From Erpobdella octoculata (Eukaryota > Annelida > Clitellata > Hirudinida > Erpobdellidae): a stretch of DNA of 64,000 bases. Under the pieces are notes generated by a model. The model saw nothing but the letters and a program-made list of their open reading frames with translations, searched no databases and was not told where the DNA came from. A program made the position numbers and the translations under genes. Location: assembly GCA_963978895.1 (NCBI GenBank), contig OZ022245.1:7896542-7960541 (forward strand), written 5' to 3'. Positions 1 through 9,150 of this stretch are shown here, one piece after another (position 1 is the stretch's first letter; each line of letters starts with the position of its first letter).

Positions 1-1318
1 CCTCTCTGGTTCCTCTGAACCAGTCTGTTTTGATTTTTACCACTGCTGTTGGGGCTACCCGGACTGTGCCGTCGATCAAAACACAAGGTCTTGTTCTTCC
101 GGTCATCTGACGCGGGTGCACTAATGATTCCTTTACTATTATGGAAGTACAGCCAGTGTCCCTCAAAACCTTTACCGGTCTTCTGTTCACAAACCCTCTG
201 GTTAATTTAAATTTTTCTCCTGAGTGAAAACAACCATCCGCTATTACCGGTGAAAAGCAGCCACATTTTAATTGGACCTCATTCAATTTACCATCCAACA
301 CCATGACCGCGCATGCATTCACTACTCCGGAATCTTTACATGGTGGTGTCAAGTTGGCCTCTCTACGCGCTTGGCACATGACTGGAGTTGCCTGAGTGCC
401 TTGACTGTACTCCCTCGCAATCTGTCCAGCGTGATGACAATCCTTTGCCATATGGCCCAGCTTATTGCAATTGTAACAGCGTGGTCCAGCCATTCCCGAG
501 TCAGAGTCTGGTTGACCACGATTTCCGCTAATCCTGCTTTTGCTGTCCAATTTTTCCAACCTCTTCTCTGGGTGGGCTTGGCTGTACTTGTTTACCCAAA
601 GGCACAGCTCATTGACATCTTTGCTCTCTTTCTCCAACAAGTACTCGACCATTCCCGCCGGGCACTTTCCGAAAAACTGCTCTTTCAGAAACAAAAACAA
701 CAGGTTTTGTTTGCCCGTGAGATCCACCCAGCGCCTGAGGTGGCTATCTAGCCGCACTAGATAATGTTCCCAGGTCTCCTCCGGTTCAGGCTTTGACTCT
801 CGAAACATTATGCGATAGTCTTCCGCTGACTTCCCAAAACGACGAAGGAGTGCCTCCTTTGCCGTTCTGTAGTCCTGCATCTGACTATCGCTAAGTTGGC
901 CAAACACTTGCAAAGTCTTCGCACTAAGCAACGACCCTAGAAGCATTCCCCAATCCTTCTGAGGGTGACCATTGGCTTTTGCCAATGACTCAAATCTCAG
1001 CAAAAATGCGTCGATGTCATCACCTTCAGAAAACTTTGGATAAGGAATCTTTGTTACCTCTACCTTTGGCTCTTTTTTCGTTAGGGCCTCTAATTCCAGC
1101 TTTTTTAGTTCTAACTCGTGTTCCCGTTCCCGTTCTCGCTCTTCTTTAGCTTCTTGAGTCTTCTTCTCTTCGTGTTCACGTTCCTGTTGAGCCCTTTTTT
1201 CTTCCCGCTCTTTTTGTCGCTCGGCCCGCTCTCGACAGTCTTCGACATACTTCAGCAGCGCCCCACCAGAAAAGCCAAGCTTCTCTCCGTTTGCTATATA
1301 TTCAGCATCAGTGGACAT
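1..1318 (-). CDS. Ty3/Gypsy retrotransposon gag-protease, N-terminal part
   Basis: The frame starts at an ATG at 1318 and stays open for 439 codons to the window edge, so the rest of the polyprotein lies outside. Residues about 25-80 are a charged Glu/Arg/Lys coiled-coil-like stretch. Residues about 90-250 resemble the capsid region of Gmr1-type Gypsy elements, which is related to the SCAN domain (landmarks ALLRRFG, YLVRLDSHLRRW, EQFFGKCP). A CCHC zinc knuckle, CYNCNKLGHMAKDC, lies at 281-294 and would bind genomic RNA. A retroviral-type aspartic protease motif, RDTGCTSIIV, begins near 386. It sits directly downstream of a primer-binding site and LTR in the same orientation. No stop or frameshift is visible, which suggests a young copy, but reverse transcriptase and integrase cannot be seen. 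Confidence 0.9.
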   Translation of the reverse strand, partial: MSTDAEYIANGEKLGFSGGALLKYVEDCRERAERQKEREEKRAQQEREHEEKKTQEAKEEREREREHELELKKLELEALTKKEPKVEVTKIPYPKFSEGDDIDAFLLRFESLAKANGHPQKDWGMLLGSLLSAKTLQVFGQLSDSQMQDYRTAKEALLRRFGKSAEDYRIMFRESKPEPEETWEHYLVRLDSHLRRWVDLTGKQNLLFLFLKEQFFGKCPAGMVEYLLEKESKDVNELCLWVNKYSQAHPEKRLEKLDSKSRISGNRGQPDSDSGMAGPRCYNCNKLGHMAKDCHHAGQIAREYSQGTQATPVMCQARREANLTPPCKDSGVVNACAVMVLDGKLNEVQLKCGCFSPVIADGCFHSGEKFKLTRGFVNRRPVKVLRDTGCTSIIVKESLVHPRQMTGRTRPCVLIDGTVRVAPTAVVKIKTDWFRGTRE

Positions 1319-1399
1319 CTTTACCAAATCAAAAAAAATTCGGTCACTTGTGATCAAATAACTTCAGAAAAATATATTTACGTATGAAAATGCGTAAAT

Positions 1400-1414
1400 A
1401 CGTCGAGGTCACCA
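1400..1414 (-). promoter_or_regulatory. Primer-binding site, tRNA-Trp type
   Basis: The minus strand reads TGGTGACCTCGACGT, complementary to the 3' end of animal tRNA-Trp including CCA, with one mismatch. It starts one base after the LTR end, where minus-strand DNA synthesis of an LTR element is primed. Confidence 0.8.
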
Positions 1415-1415
1415 A

Positions 1416-1722
1416 TGTAAACGTAGAGGAATATGCTTTCTAGCGATTCGTAACGTTAAAGTCGAAGTTATTTATATCACAATATTTCTCGAATTTATTT
1501 TAACTTAATTATTCTCCCTTGAAAAATAAATCTTTTAACTGGACTCAAATAAAACTGAATTCTCTCACTTTGTAGAATTTCGCACGGTTCTAACAAATCT
1601 TTTGTAAATTCCAATTTCTCTCTGCAGCACGTCTCTTTAAACTTTTATTTTTCTTCTCGAACACTCAACTTTATAACACACTGTCTAGATTCTCAAAATT
1701 CATACACAAAATAATATTTACA
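1416..1722 (-). mobile_element. 5' LTR of the Gypsy element
   Basis: On the minus strand this 307-bp segment starts TGTAAA and ends TTTACA, a perfect 6-bp inverted terminus. It is followed by one base and the primer-binding site. A TATAAAG box lies at 1675-1669 and an AATAAA signal at 1649-1644, a compact promoter/polyadenylation layout typical of LTRs. The partner LTR is outside the window, so element age and target duplication cannot be read. Confidence 0.78.
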
Positions 1723-1749
1723 ATCTTACCAGTAAAAATCCGGAAAAAG

Positions 1750-1856
1750 ATATATATATATATATATATATATATAAATTTTTAGATAAAAAAATAATAA
1801 ACAGACATACATATATATATACATATATATATAAAAACATATATATATATATATAT
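1750..1856. repeat. Interrupted (TA)n tracts
   Basis: Two TA-dinucleotide runs (1750-1776 and 1810-1856) separated by AT-rich sequence, just outside the LTR. The rest of 1723-1952 is AT-rich with nothing recognised. Confidence 0.9.
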
Positions 1857-1952
1857 GACCTATTGTTTCCAATCATAATAAAATGCACACATAATAAAAT
1901 AAAATAAACAAATACTATGAAAATACGTAAGATGAATTATCTTCATCTTACA

Positions 1953-4900
1953 CCTACCTGCCCTACGTTTCTTAGCTTCCCTAACTTCCCTAGCTTAGCT
2001 ACCTTTCCTACTTTCTCTATTTTTCCTAATTCCTAACTTTCATAGCTTTCTAGTTTTCTTACCGTCCTTACTATTTTTATTTTCACACTTTCTTATTCTC
2101 TTACTTTTTCTACATTGCTTACTTTTCTAACTTTTCCTACCTGTCTTACCATTATTATTAATTTGCCTAACTTTCCTATTTTTCCTTCTTTTCTATCTTT
2201 TATTACAATTTCTTCATATTCATTATAGCCGTTTGTCCATCGTTCAAGTAATTACAATGTACAAAGAAGCACGTTAGAAATCAACACATTATTACTCGCC
2301 CATCTCTTTTCTTTGTACAAATAACATTCATTATCTTTTTCTTCTTGTATTTTTTGTGTTGTTTTCTTCCCTTCATTTAATTGCATCCTGGTAATCTTGG
2401 TAGCAACTACAGAGAACTGAAAGATCGCAGTCAAATGAGAACTGTGAAATAAAAACTGCAATTTGAACAGATTTTTTGTTTAAATAAGACGTGACATAAA
2501 AACGTTATCGACTAAATATTTACCGATTGATTCCAATATGGGAATTAAATTATCCACAACGAAACATTTTCACTTCTCCACAACATTTACCGATTCAAAA
2601 ACACACGCACGCAACCCACGCAAACGCACGCACGCACGCAACGCAAGCAAACTCACGCACGCAAACAGGCGCTCGCGTGAAGTATTGAAATTGTAAAGGA
2701 AAAAAAACTGGCGCATAATTTTAGCGAAGTAACTTGATGTACGGGACTGGTCGTAGATATGACGGCCCGCATTTGCGTATTGACGCGCATTAATTCAATC
2801 CGGTCACGGGAGGCCATCGGATATATACCGACCGGGGCAAAAGCTCTACGTTTTAATTAAACAACACTATTTGCAGTACTGGACTCCATAAAACACGCTC
2901 CGCTCCGCTCTTTCTGTTGCCGTAGTTATGAATAGTTGGCAGTCGAAGTTGTTAGTTGTACCTCGTCGAGCCGTCTGACTGTTGCGAGGAGATGCCAAGA
3001 TTGTTGCCATGGTGATCGAATAAATGGATGTCCGTCATGGTCTCGTGTATACGCATATACACCATTATAGACTAATGGACAGCTTATTTAACTGGCGACC
3101 ACTTGCGCTGGTTGTTATGGAAACGGCTTAATAGTTTGTCGCTGTAAGTAGTTTTAGGAGATGTTATGTTCGATTTATCGTCTATAATAATGAAGAGCAC
3201 AAATTACTAATTTTATCTCACAACGAATACATAAAACAAATTTAATTTTAGCAATTCCATGAAAATAGTTTTTAAATGCGAGAATATCTATTTTAATTTT
3301 AAACCAAAGTTTATAAATATGAATCTTGAAAAGCAAAACTATTTAAGGATGACTCAAGACTACAAGGACACAAGGCATACTTTCACAAGTCATGACATTA
3401 CATATAAACAAATCAATTAATCGACAAAATTCAGATTTCTATGAAATATTATTGAATATTTGTATTTCTAACAATTAATTCAATTCCGACCACTCTGCCA
3501 TAGAGGGGTAGCAAGGGGGAAACACGTCTCCCAAAACGTTAAGTAGGTATTTTTTATTTAAAAAGTGCCTACAGTTACTACCCCGGTCATCAGCTATATT
3601 TTTAAAAATGAGTAAAAACGTTTTGGAAAAGCACCCATACCCCCAGGTCATGGAGGAAAAGGTTAATATGGTTTTGGAAAAGAAATTTATAGATGGGCAT
3701 TTCAAGTGTCGAATTTTTTACACCTTGTCCCCCCGGTCGCCAAATGCACTCGCTTCATCACTGGCTCTGTGGCGTAGCGTAGTAGGGGGTGATAGAAGCG
3801 ATCTGCTTCAGGCGGTTCTTTTCTAGGGGCCGCACAATTCAGCAATAAATAATAATATCTTATATAATAACAATCCACAATAAATAATAATAATATCTTA
3901 TATAATAACAATCCACAATAAATAATAATAATATCTTGTAATCTGAACTAAAAATTTAAAAGTTTTATTTTGTTTTTGCCCCACCTGAAATTAGGAGGAC
4001 GGATTTTTTATGGACAAGTTAGCAGGCCTTTAAAGAAAGTATGTAATTTTTAAAAAAAATATGTAATTTTTAAAGAAAGTATGTAATTTGTAAAGAAAGT
4101 ATAATTTTTAAAGAAAATATGTAATTTTTAAAGAAAGCATGTAATTTGTAATTTGTAAAGAAAGTATGTACTTTTAAAGAAAGTATAATTTTTAAAGAAA
4201 GTATGTAATTTTTTTAAGAAAGCATGTAATTTGTTAAGAAATTAAGTAATTTTTAAAGAAAGTATGTAATTTTTTCTACCTCCAGCCCTTGGCTTGCAGT
4301 TTCTTCGGAGTAAAAATTTGCTTTTTCTTTCCGAAAAATGAATACATCTATGAAGCAGTATCGTTTGAGTGTGTACATTTTCGAGATCTCTGAATTTGAG
4401 CGAATTCTACACTCGGGTCACAGCGATCACATATTTCAGTTATGTTACTAAAATACGATATAGATCATACGCGATTATTACCAGAATCAAGTTTCCCCAA
4501 AATGTAGTTGTGTCGTGACACCAGCCCAGGCAATTTCACATAAGTTGGTACCTGCCTACATGTCTGCGTTTCCCCAAAAAGTAGTTGTATGCCAGTTTTA
4601 TCGAACCTTGACCGAATTGGAATCTTTATATTTCAAATTACGTTTTTACAAGTTCTGGTGAAGTTTCTACTAATGGAGATGAAAATATGATTATTACTTT
4701 TATTACAATGTCTTATTAATTGCTAATTTTCTACAAACTTTGATCGAATGGACCTAAATTATGATCAAGTCACCACAATTCTGGCCACGGCCATAAACAT
4801 TGCAATTTGGTTCCCCCAGAATAATTTGTCTTTAACAGTACCACTATGTCACGTGAGTCATTTAGAAAATAAAGAAAAATTCTTAACAAATATGAAAAGG

Positions 4901-5112
4901 AAGGAATGAGGAGAGAAAAAAAGAATAAATCAGAGACAATGAAAGAGAGAGAGAAGGAAAGAGAGAGAGGGAAAGAGAGAGAAGCAAAGGAGGTGTTAAG
5001 AAATATACAGAGCGTTCGTATCTGCGATATTGGAGTCATGCAGTCAACATTGTGGTCATTTTTCATTAACAGCTCCATGCCTTGCCAACCGGGCGTGGTC
5101 AGCAATTGAGAG
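1953..5112. repeat. Duplicated block A (about 3.2 kb)
   Basis: Nearly identical to block B at 8933-12173; homology starts at CCTACCTGCCCTACG and ends at CAATTGAGAG. It contains a pyrimidine-rich stretch (about 1960-2250), ACGC-rich sequence (2590-2680), a CpG-rich part (about 2740-3160), a minisatellite (4033-4280) and a purine-rich tract (4890-4990). No convincing protein is encoded; short open frames are not supported by composition or recognisable motifs. Copies A and B differ by scattered substitutions, minisatellite copy number and one retroelement insertion present only in B. Confidence 0.93.
4033..4280 (+). repeat. About 20-bp minisatellite in block A
   Basis: Degenerate tandem copies of a unit like AAAGAAAGTATGTAATTTTT. 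The homologous array in block B has a different copy number, so it changed after the duplication. Confidence 0.85.
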
Positions 5113-5166
5113 ACAAACATTAGAAAAACCTCTAAAAACCCTGGGCAACGCCGGGTAACCCTGCTA

Positions 5167-5199
<33 letters not shown>
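5109..5199 (+). repeat. Retroelement-like end followed by (TA)n
   Basis: The sequence runs into CTGGGCAACGCCGGGTAACC, then GCTAGTA and a TA array (5168-5199). The same approximately 60-bp end sequence forms both arms of the palindrome at 5668-5798, and the CCGGGCAACGCCGGG-type core recurs elsewhere in the window. It marks the junction between block A and the gene module. Confidence 0.65.
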
Positions 5200-5202
<3 letters not shown>

Positions 5203-5400
5203 TAGACACACTCCGTTAAATATAAAACACCATTTAGCGTTTACTGATTTTTCTTTTAGTTTTTAAAAATAACGAATTGCAACCGACGAGGATTGAAAGA
5301 CAGGAGCCATACAAAATTTATTTTTATTTTTATTAGGTTTAAATCTACTGGCCAGTTTTGAAAAGTTCATCATCAGAGTCCGTATGAACTTAAAGAATAT
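5200..5400 (-). mobile_element. Penelope-like 5' fragment, degenerate
   Basis: On the minus strand the order is CTGATGA, a short stem, a GAAAC-like box (mutated to AAAAC here), a CTGGCCAG palindrome, AATAAAA-rich sequence and then coding-like sequence reading [13 protein letters not shown]. The same order occurs at 29279-29492, where the hammerhead is intact and the frame resembles the N-terminus of Penelope-like ORFs. The family assignment is inference. Confidence 0.5.
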
Positions 5401-5511
5401 AAACAAAACGGAGAATGGAGATGTACATTAAAAATTAATTAAAAAAACTAAAAAACTAATAATTACTCATAAAAATGCGATAGGTTAAAAGAAATATGAT
5501 ACAAAATGGCT

Positions 5512-6043
5512 GACTGTGAGCGGAAAAGCGACCGGGAGCGCGAATGCAGCCGGGAAAGGGAAAGCGAGGGAACGGGAAAGCGACCAAGAACGGGAGAGCA
5601 AGCTGGAATGGGAGAGTAAGCAGGAACGGGAAAGCGACCGAGAGCGGAGAATGAAACGGGAGCGAAAGAGACAAGCATTAGAAAAACTTCTAAAAACCCC
5701 GGGCAACGCCGGGTACCCCCGCTATATATTTAAATATATACTGGCGGGGGTACCCGGCGTTGCCCGGGGTTTTTAGAGATTTTTCTAATGTTTGTCTCTC
5801 GCTCCCGTTTCCTTCCCCGCTTGCTTTCCCGCTCCCGGTCGCTTTCCCGCTCCCGGTCGCTTTTTCGCTCACGGTCGCTTTTTCGCTCACAGTCGCTTTT
5901 TCGCTCTTGGTCGTTTTCCCGTTCCCGGTCGCTATCCCGCTCCCGGTCGCTATCCGTTCCCGCTCGCTTTCCCGTTCCCGCTCACGCTTGCTTTCCCGTT
6001 CCTGCTCACGCTTGTTCTCCCGTTCCCGTTCCCGATTGCAGAC
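5512..6043. repeat. Fold-back with RE/SR-type tandem arrays, copy 1
   Basis: The inner arms at 5668-5722 and 5744-5798 are about 55 bp each, almost perfectly complementary, around a 21-bp TA-rich loop. Outside them lie GC-rich tandem units of about 18 bp, like CGGGAGCGGGAAAGCGAC, in opposite orientations (5512-5667 forward, 5799-6043 reverse). Transcribed through, the whole could fold into a very long hairpin. Open frames across it (Arg/Glu/Ser repeats) are by-products of the repeat. It ends about 170 bp before the LRR gene. Confidence 0.88.
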
Positions 6044-6213
6044 ATACATACACACATAAGAAATTATGTCTATTAATGACATTCATATAAAAAAACACAA
6101 ACTGCAATAATATTTATATCATTGCTTAAATATTGCTGGAAAAAGTGTTCAGTGAAGATTGATTTTGATAATAATATATACAATAATATTGCTATTTCAT
6201 AAGCTAAGTTAAA

Positions 6214-7863
6214 ATGTTTAAAAAAATGAGTAATTACCCACACTCTGAACTATCGTTAAAAATTTCTTGCATAGATTTTGTTGTATTTAACTTCAACAAA
6301 ACTTTTCTCGAAGCATCTTCTGAGAGTGAAAGTCTTCCTTTCAAAGTGAGAGATTGTGTGAAACTGTCATCGCATGTTTTTGGAGAAATACTTTCAAGAA
6401 GTCGGAAAATAGGAATTGAACTACTACCAGAGTATATAATACCATTTTATTTAAAGTTTCACAACTTCCATGAGGTAATGCTTAGAAATGCTATATTAGA
6501 TAATTTTTTCCAGCCGATAGAAACAATTTTGGAAAAAAAAAATCTTACTTGTGTTTCGTTTGCTGTAGGTTCTGTTAATTCTGATGAAGAAACATTTAAA
6601 CAAACATTAAAATTGTATCATTATTTGTTTAAAAATACGACTTTGTTTCTGAACTTGAAAACTTTAGAATTAGATTTTAATTGTCATGTTATTCAAAATT
6701 ACTACAAAAATAACAATAACAAAGTGTGTTCGTGGTCATGCCCTGAATTAGTTGAACTTTCTCTGTTTTGTTATTGTTGGATTGTCTCAAACACTAAAGA
6801 GGATCAAATTGATATTCTTAAAATTCAATTTCCTGTTGAAAATTTAAAAATTTTACGTATATCAGGTTGTGATTATGCACGAAAAACCATTGACAAGTTT
6901 TCCCATTTTGTTAGTCTTCAAAAGCTAGCTATAAATAAGTTTGTTGGTAAATCATTGGATGAATTGGTTGATTCAATATCATGTCTTTCTAATTTAAAAA
7001 TGCTTGATATGAGTGAAACCGAATGTTTTCGACTAATCAATAACAAAAATCTTCAATTAATTTACAAAATGATAGATAAATTGCCTAATTTAGTTTATTT
7101 AGATATAAGTAATTTAGAAGCTGTGTTTGAAGAACCTGTCACGTGGACTCACTCAAAACGTTTGCAGTATTTAGGGTTGCGTTTTAGATGCGAAAATGAA
7201 GAATTCCAATTTTCTTCAAACATAAACTCAGAAGTTGTAAGTAACTTTCACAGAGTTGATGGATTTTTAGCGTCAATGAAAAAATGGTTTTGGGATTATT
7301 ACAAATTTCAAACAGTCTTCTTTGATTTTTTAGAATTTGCTAAAGAGAAACAACATCATCCTGATATCAATACAAATCTGTCAAACATTTTTCAATTTAT
7401 ATCCCAAGGACTTTATTACAATTTCGAGGAACATTTTATGTTTTGGTTTGAGTTTTTATTAGCTTGCAATTTCGGTCCCTCATCCGAAATTGTACTGAAA
7501 AAGTGTGAACTTAAAAATTTTATAAAAATGACGTTGAATTCCGGAAACTTGGAAACTTTTCTGATCTACTATGATAGCTACATATTAAATTTTCAAAATA
7601 ATGTGTTATGGGAAGAGTTATTATCACCAAATTACGGCTGGATCTCAGTCGTTTTGTCTCTTGATACAAAAAATGATCGTTTCATATATAAGGTCCCTCA
7701 TCTTATAAAAGCATATGAGAAATACCACGAATTTACAAAACGTATCATTCCAGAAGCTGAGGATATTGTGAAATTTGTTAAATCAAATTCAAAGCATAAC
7801 GAAAAGTTAGTAGAGGACTTTTTAGAAAAACATAAAAAACTGAAACAAGAAATTGACAATTGA
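6214..7863 (+). CDS. LRR protein, ZYG11/ZER1-like, copy 1
   Basis: A single uninterrupted frame of 549 codons from ATG (context AAAATGTT) to TGA; a second in-frame Met is at codon 5. The N-terminal 60 residues (SLKISCIDFVVF, then LSSHVFGEIL) resemble the VHL-box region by which ZYG11/ZER1 proteins bind Elongin C and CUL2. Residues about 130-330 contain irregular leucine-rich repeats, including LSNLKMLDMS and LPNLVYLDIS, the latter very like human ZYG11B. Residues 360-549 are helical and end in a Lys-rich tail, with no clear ARM array, so the protein is shorter than ZYG11B. Known family role: substrate recognition for ubiquitylation. That this protein does so is inference. No signal peptide or membrane segment is seen. 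No intron is apparent, which fits a retrocopy or transposon cargo. AATAAA follows at 7946. Confidence 0.8.
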   Translation: MFKKMSNYPHSELSLKISCIDFVVFNFNKTFLEASSESESLPFKVRDCVKLSSHVFGEILSRSRKIGIELLPEYIIPFYLKFHNFHEVMLRNAILDNFFQPIETILEKKNLTCVSFAVGSVNSDEETFKQTLKLYHYLFKNTTLFLNLKTLELDFNCHVIQNYYKNNNNKVCSWSCPELVELSLFCYCWIVSNTKEDQIDILKIQFPVENLKILRISGCDYARKTIDKFSHFVSLQKLAINKFVGKSLDELVDSISCLSNLKMLDMSETECFRLINNKNLQLIYKMIDKLPNLVYLDISNLEAVFEEPVTWTHSKRLQYLGLRFRCENEEFQFSSNINSEVVSNFHRVDGFLASMKKWFWDYYKFQTVFFDFLEFAKEKQHHPDINTNLSNIFQFISQGLYYNFEEHFMFWFEFLLACNFGPSSEIVLKKCELKNFIKMTLNSGNLETFLIYYDSYILNFQNNVLWEELLSPNYGWISVVLSLDTKNDRFIYKVPHLIKAYEKYHEFTKRIIPEAEDIVKFVKSNSKHNEKLVEDFLEKHKKLKQEIDN

Positions 7864-7945
7864 TGATTTGTAAATGCTAACATTTTTGTTATATCTAAGA
7901 ACTATTTTTCATAAGCATCCTCATAAGCATGTTTTATATTTTTTA

Positions 7946-7951
7946 AATAAA
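7946..7951 (+). terminator. Polyadenylation signal, LRR gene copy 1
   Basis: AATAAA 83 bp after the stop codon, conserved at the same place in the second copy. Confidence 0.6.
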
Positions 7952-8609
7952 CTTCAAAAATCAACGGGAAAAAGCATTTAATTATTTTTTAAAAATTACA
8001 GATATTTTTTTTACTCTAACTTTATTTGAATATAACAGACGCTGTTATTTATACAGGACGAAGAATCAATTGTTAGGCATAAAAACAAATAAAATGAAAT
8101 AAAAAATAATTTTTTATGTTTTATATTTTTAAATAAACTGGAAAAAAACAAAGAAAAAACACTTTTTTTTAGACATTTTTACTTGACTTCTTTGTCTGTA
8201 TGTCTGTCTGTCATCAAATTGTGCAATCGATTTTAAACTAACTTCCCGATGAACTAGAAACTTAAAAATTTAAACATACCTCCAAACTGATTAACAATGC
8301 ATTCTATCAAAATTTAATTGAATAATTATTTGTGATATTTTCGTTGAACTATTTATTGTCTATGCTAATATGCTTGTTGTTTATGTAACAGAATGTGGCC
8401 TACACACTCGATTACATAAAAATGTGTTTTTAAAAAACTTTGTTTTTTTATTTACTTGTTTTTTGATTTTTTTTAAAATGTTAGCAATAATGACATGCAA
8501 GAAAGTTTGTGGTGCAACTTCGTACGGGGTGATAGCCCGCGCATGCCTAGTGAGACACATAATCGCCTGCTCTAAAAGTATCATCTACATAATTTATTTA
8601 CAATCCAAC

Positions 8610-8932
8610 GTCCGCAGCAATAACGACGTCTGAGATCATGCGGGAGACCTGGGGAGACCCGAACAGAGCCATCGGTGAAAGGAGTTAGGCCTTTTTAAAA
8701 GTGCTGCAATCACAACAATAAAATTGCATCCTGATTCCAATTCACTTTAATTTCTTAATTCCCTAAGGATACCAAGACACTTTAACCTCCATTCTCCCTA
8801 CCCACGCATACTATTACTATGGTCTGCTTATACTATCCATCCTACTACTCTCTCACTCACTTACTTTTTCTACCTTCTTCAACCTTTGTTTTATTTTTTT
8901 ACTTTACCTACCTTTCTAACCTTCCCTACTTT
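8610..8932. other. Spacer between module copy 1 and block B
   Basis: A short GC-richer piece (about 8610-8690), then AT-rich and pyrimidine-rich sequence similar in style to the start of block B. No gene recognised. Confidence 0.6.
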
Positions 8933-8976
8933 CCTACCTGCCCTACGTTTCTTAGCTTCCCTAACTTCCCTAGCTT

Positions 8977-9150
8977 ATTTTTTTTTTTATAATAGTTTAT
9001 AGTCCTTTACACCAGGTGTTTTAAGACTCTAATGGCTGTGTGTAGGAAGCATTTTATACTTCCTGTCGTGGATCAGAATTTGATCCTTTTTACTTTTCCC
9101 TCCTCCTTTCTCCAGGCTTGGGACTGGCTCACAATTAGCGAGGCGGAGTT
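8977..9150 (-). mobile_element. Short retroposon insertion with poly(A) and target duplication
   Basis: Present in block B, absent from the matching site in block A. It is flanked by 11-bp direct repeats TTCCCTAGCTT (8966-8976 and 9151-9161); the empty site in A has this once. On the minus strand it ends in an A-rich tail, as expected of target-primed reverse transcription. It is either a SINE or a 5'-truncated LINE end. A short related piece (CATAGTCCTTTACCC) occurs near 56270. Confidence 0.88.

Larger units (their letters stand above)
5200..8609 (+). repeat. Gene-bearing repeated module, copy 1
   Basis: It is collinear and highly similar to 19797-23297. Order: inverted Penelope-like fragment (5200-5400), purine/pyrimidine fold-back (5512-6043), LRR gene (6214-7863), AT-rich 3' region with TGTCTGTCTGTC (about 8195-8212), then a shared tail to about 8609. 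Similarity stops abruptly on both sides, and the two copies have different outer neighbours, so the module behaves as a mobile or segmentally duplicated unit. Confidence 0.9.

Noticed and set aside
2252..2461. Minus-strand 69-codon frame, partly shared with 9423-9605
   Set aside because: Different lengths in the two blocks and no motif; sequence is otherwise non-coding.
4770..5120. Minus-strand frame of 116 codons, conserved in block B (11831-12166)
   Set aside because: Conservation is explained by the block duplication; half is Ser/Leu/Phe from a purine tract and no motif is recognised.
5690..6090. Arg/Glu/Ser or Ser/Arg repeat frames across the fold-back
   Set aside because: All frames follow from 18-bp tandem units; both strands are equally open.
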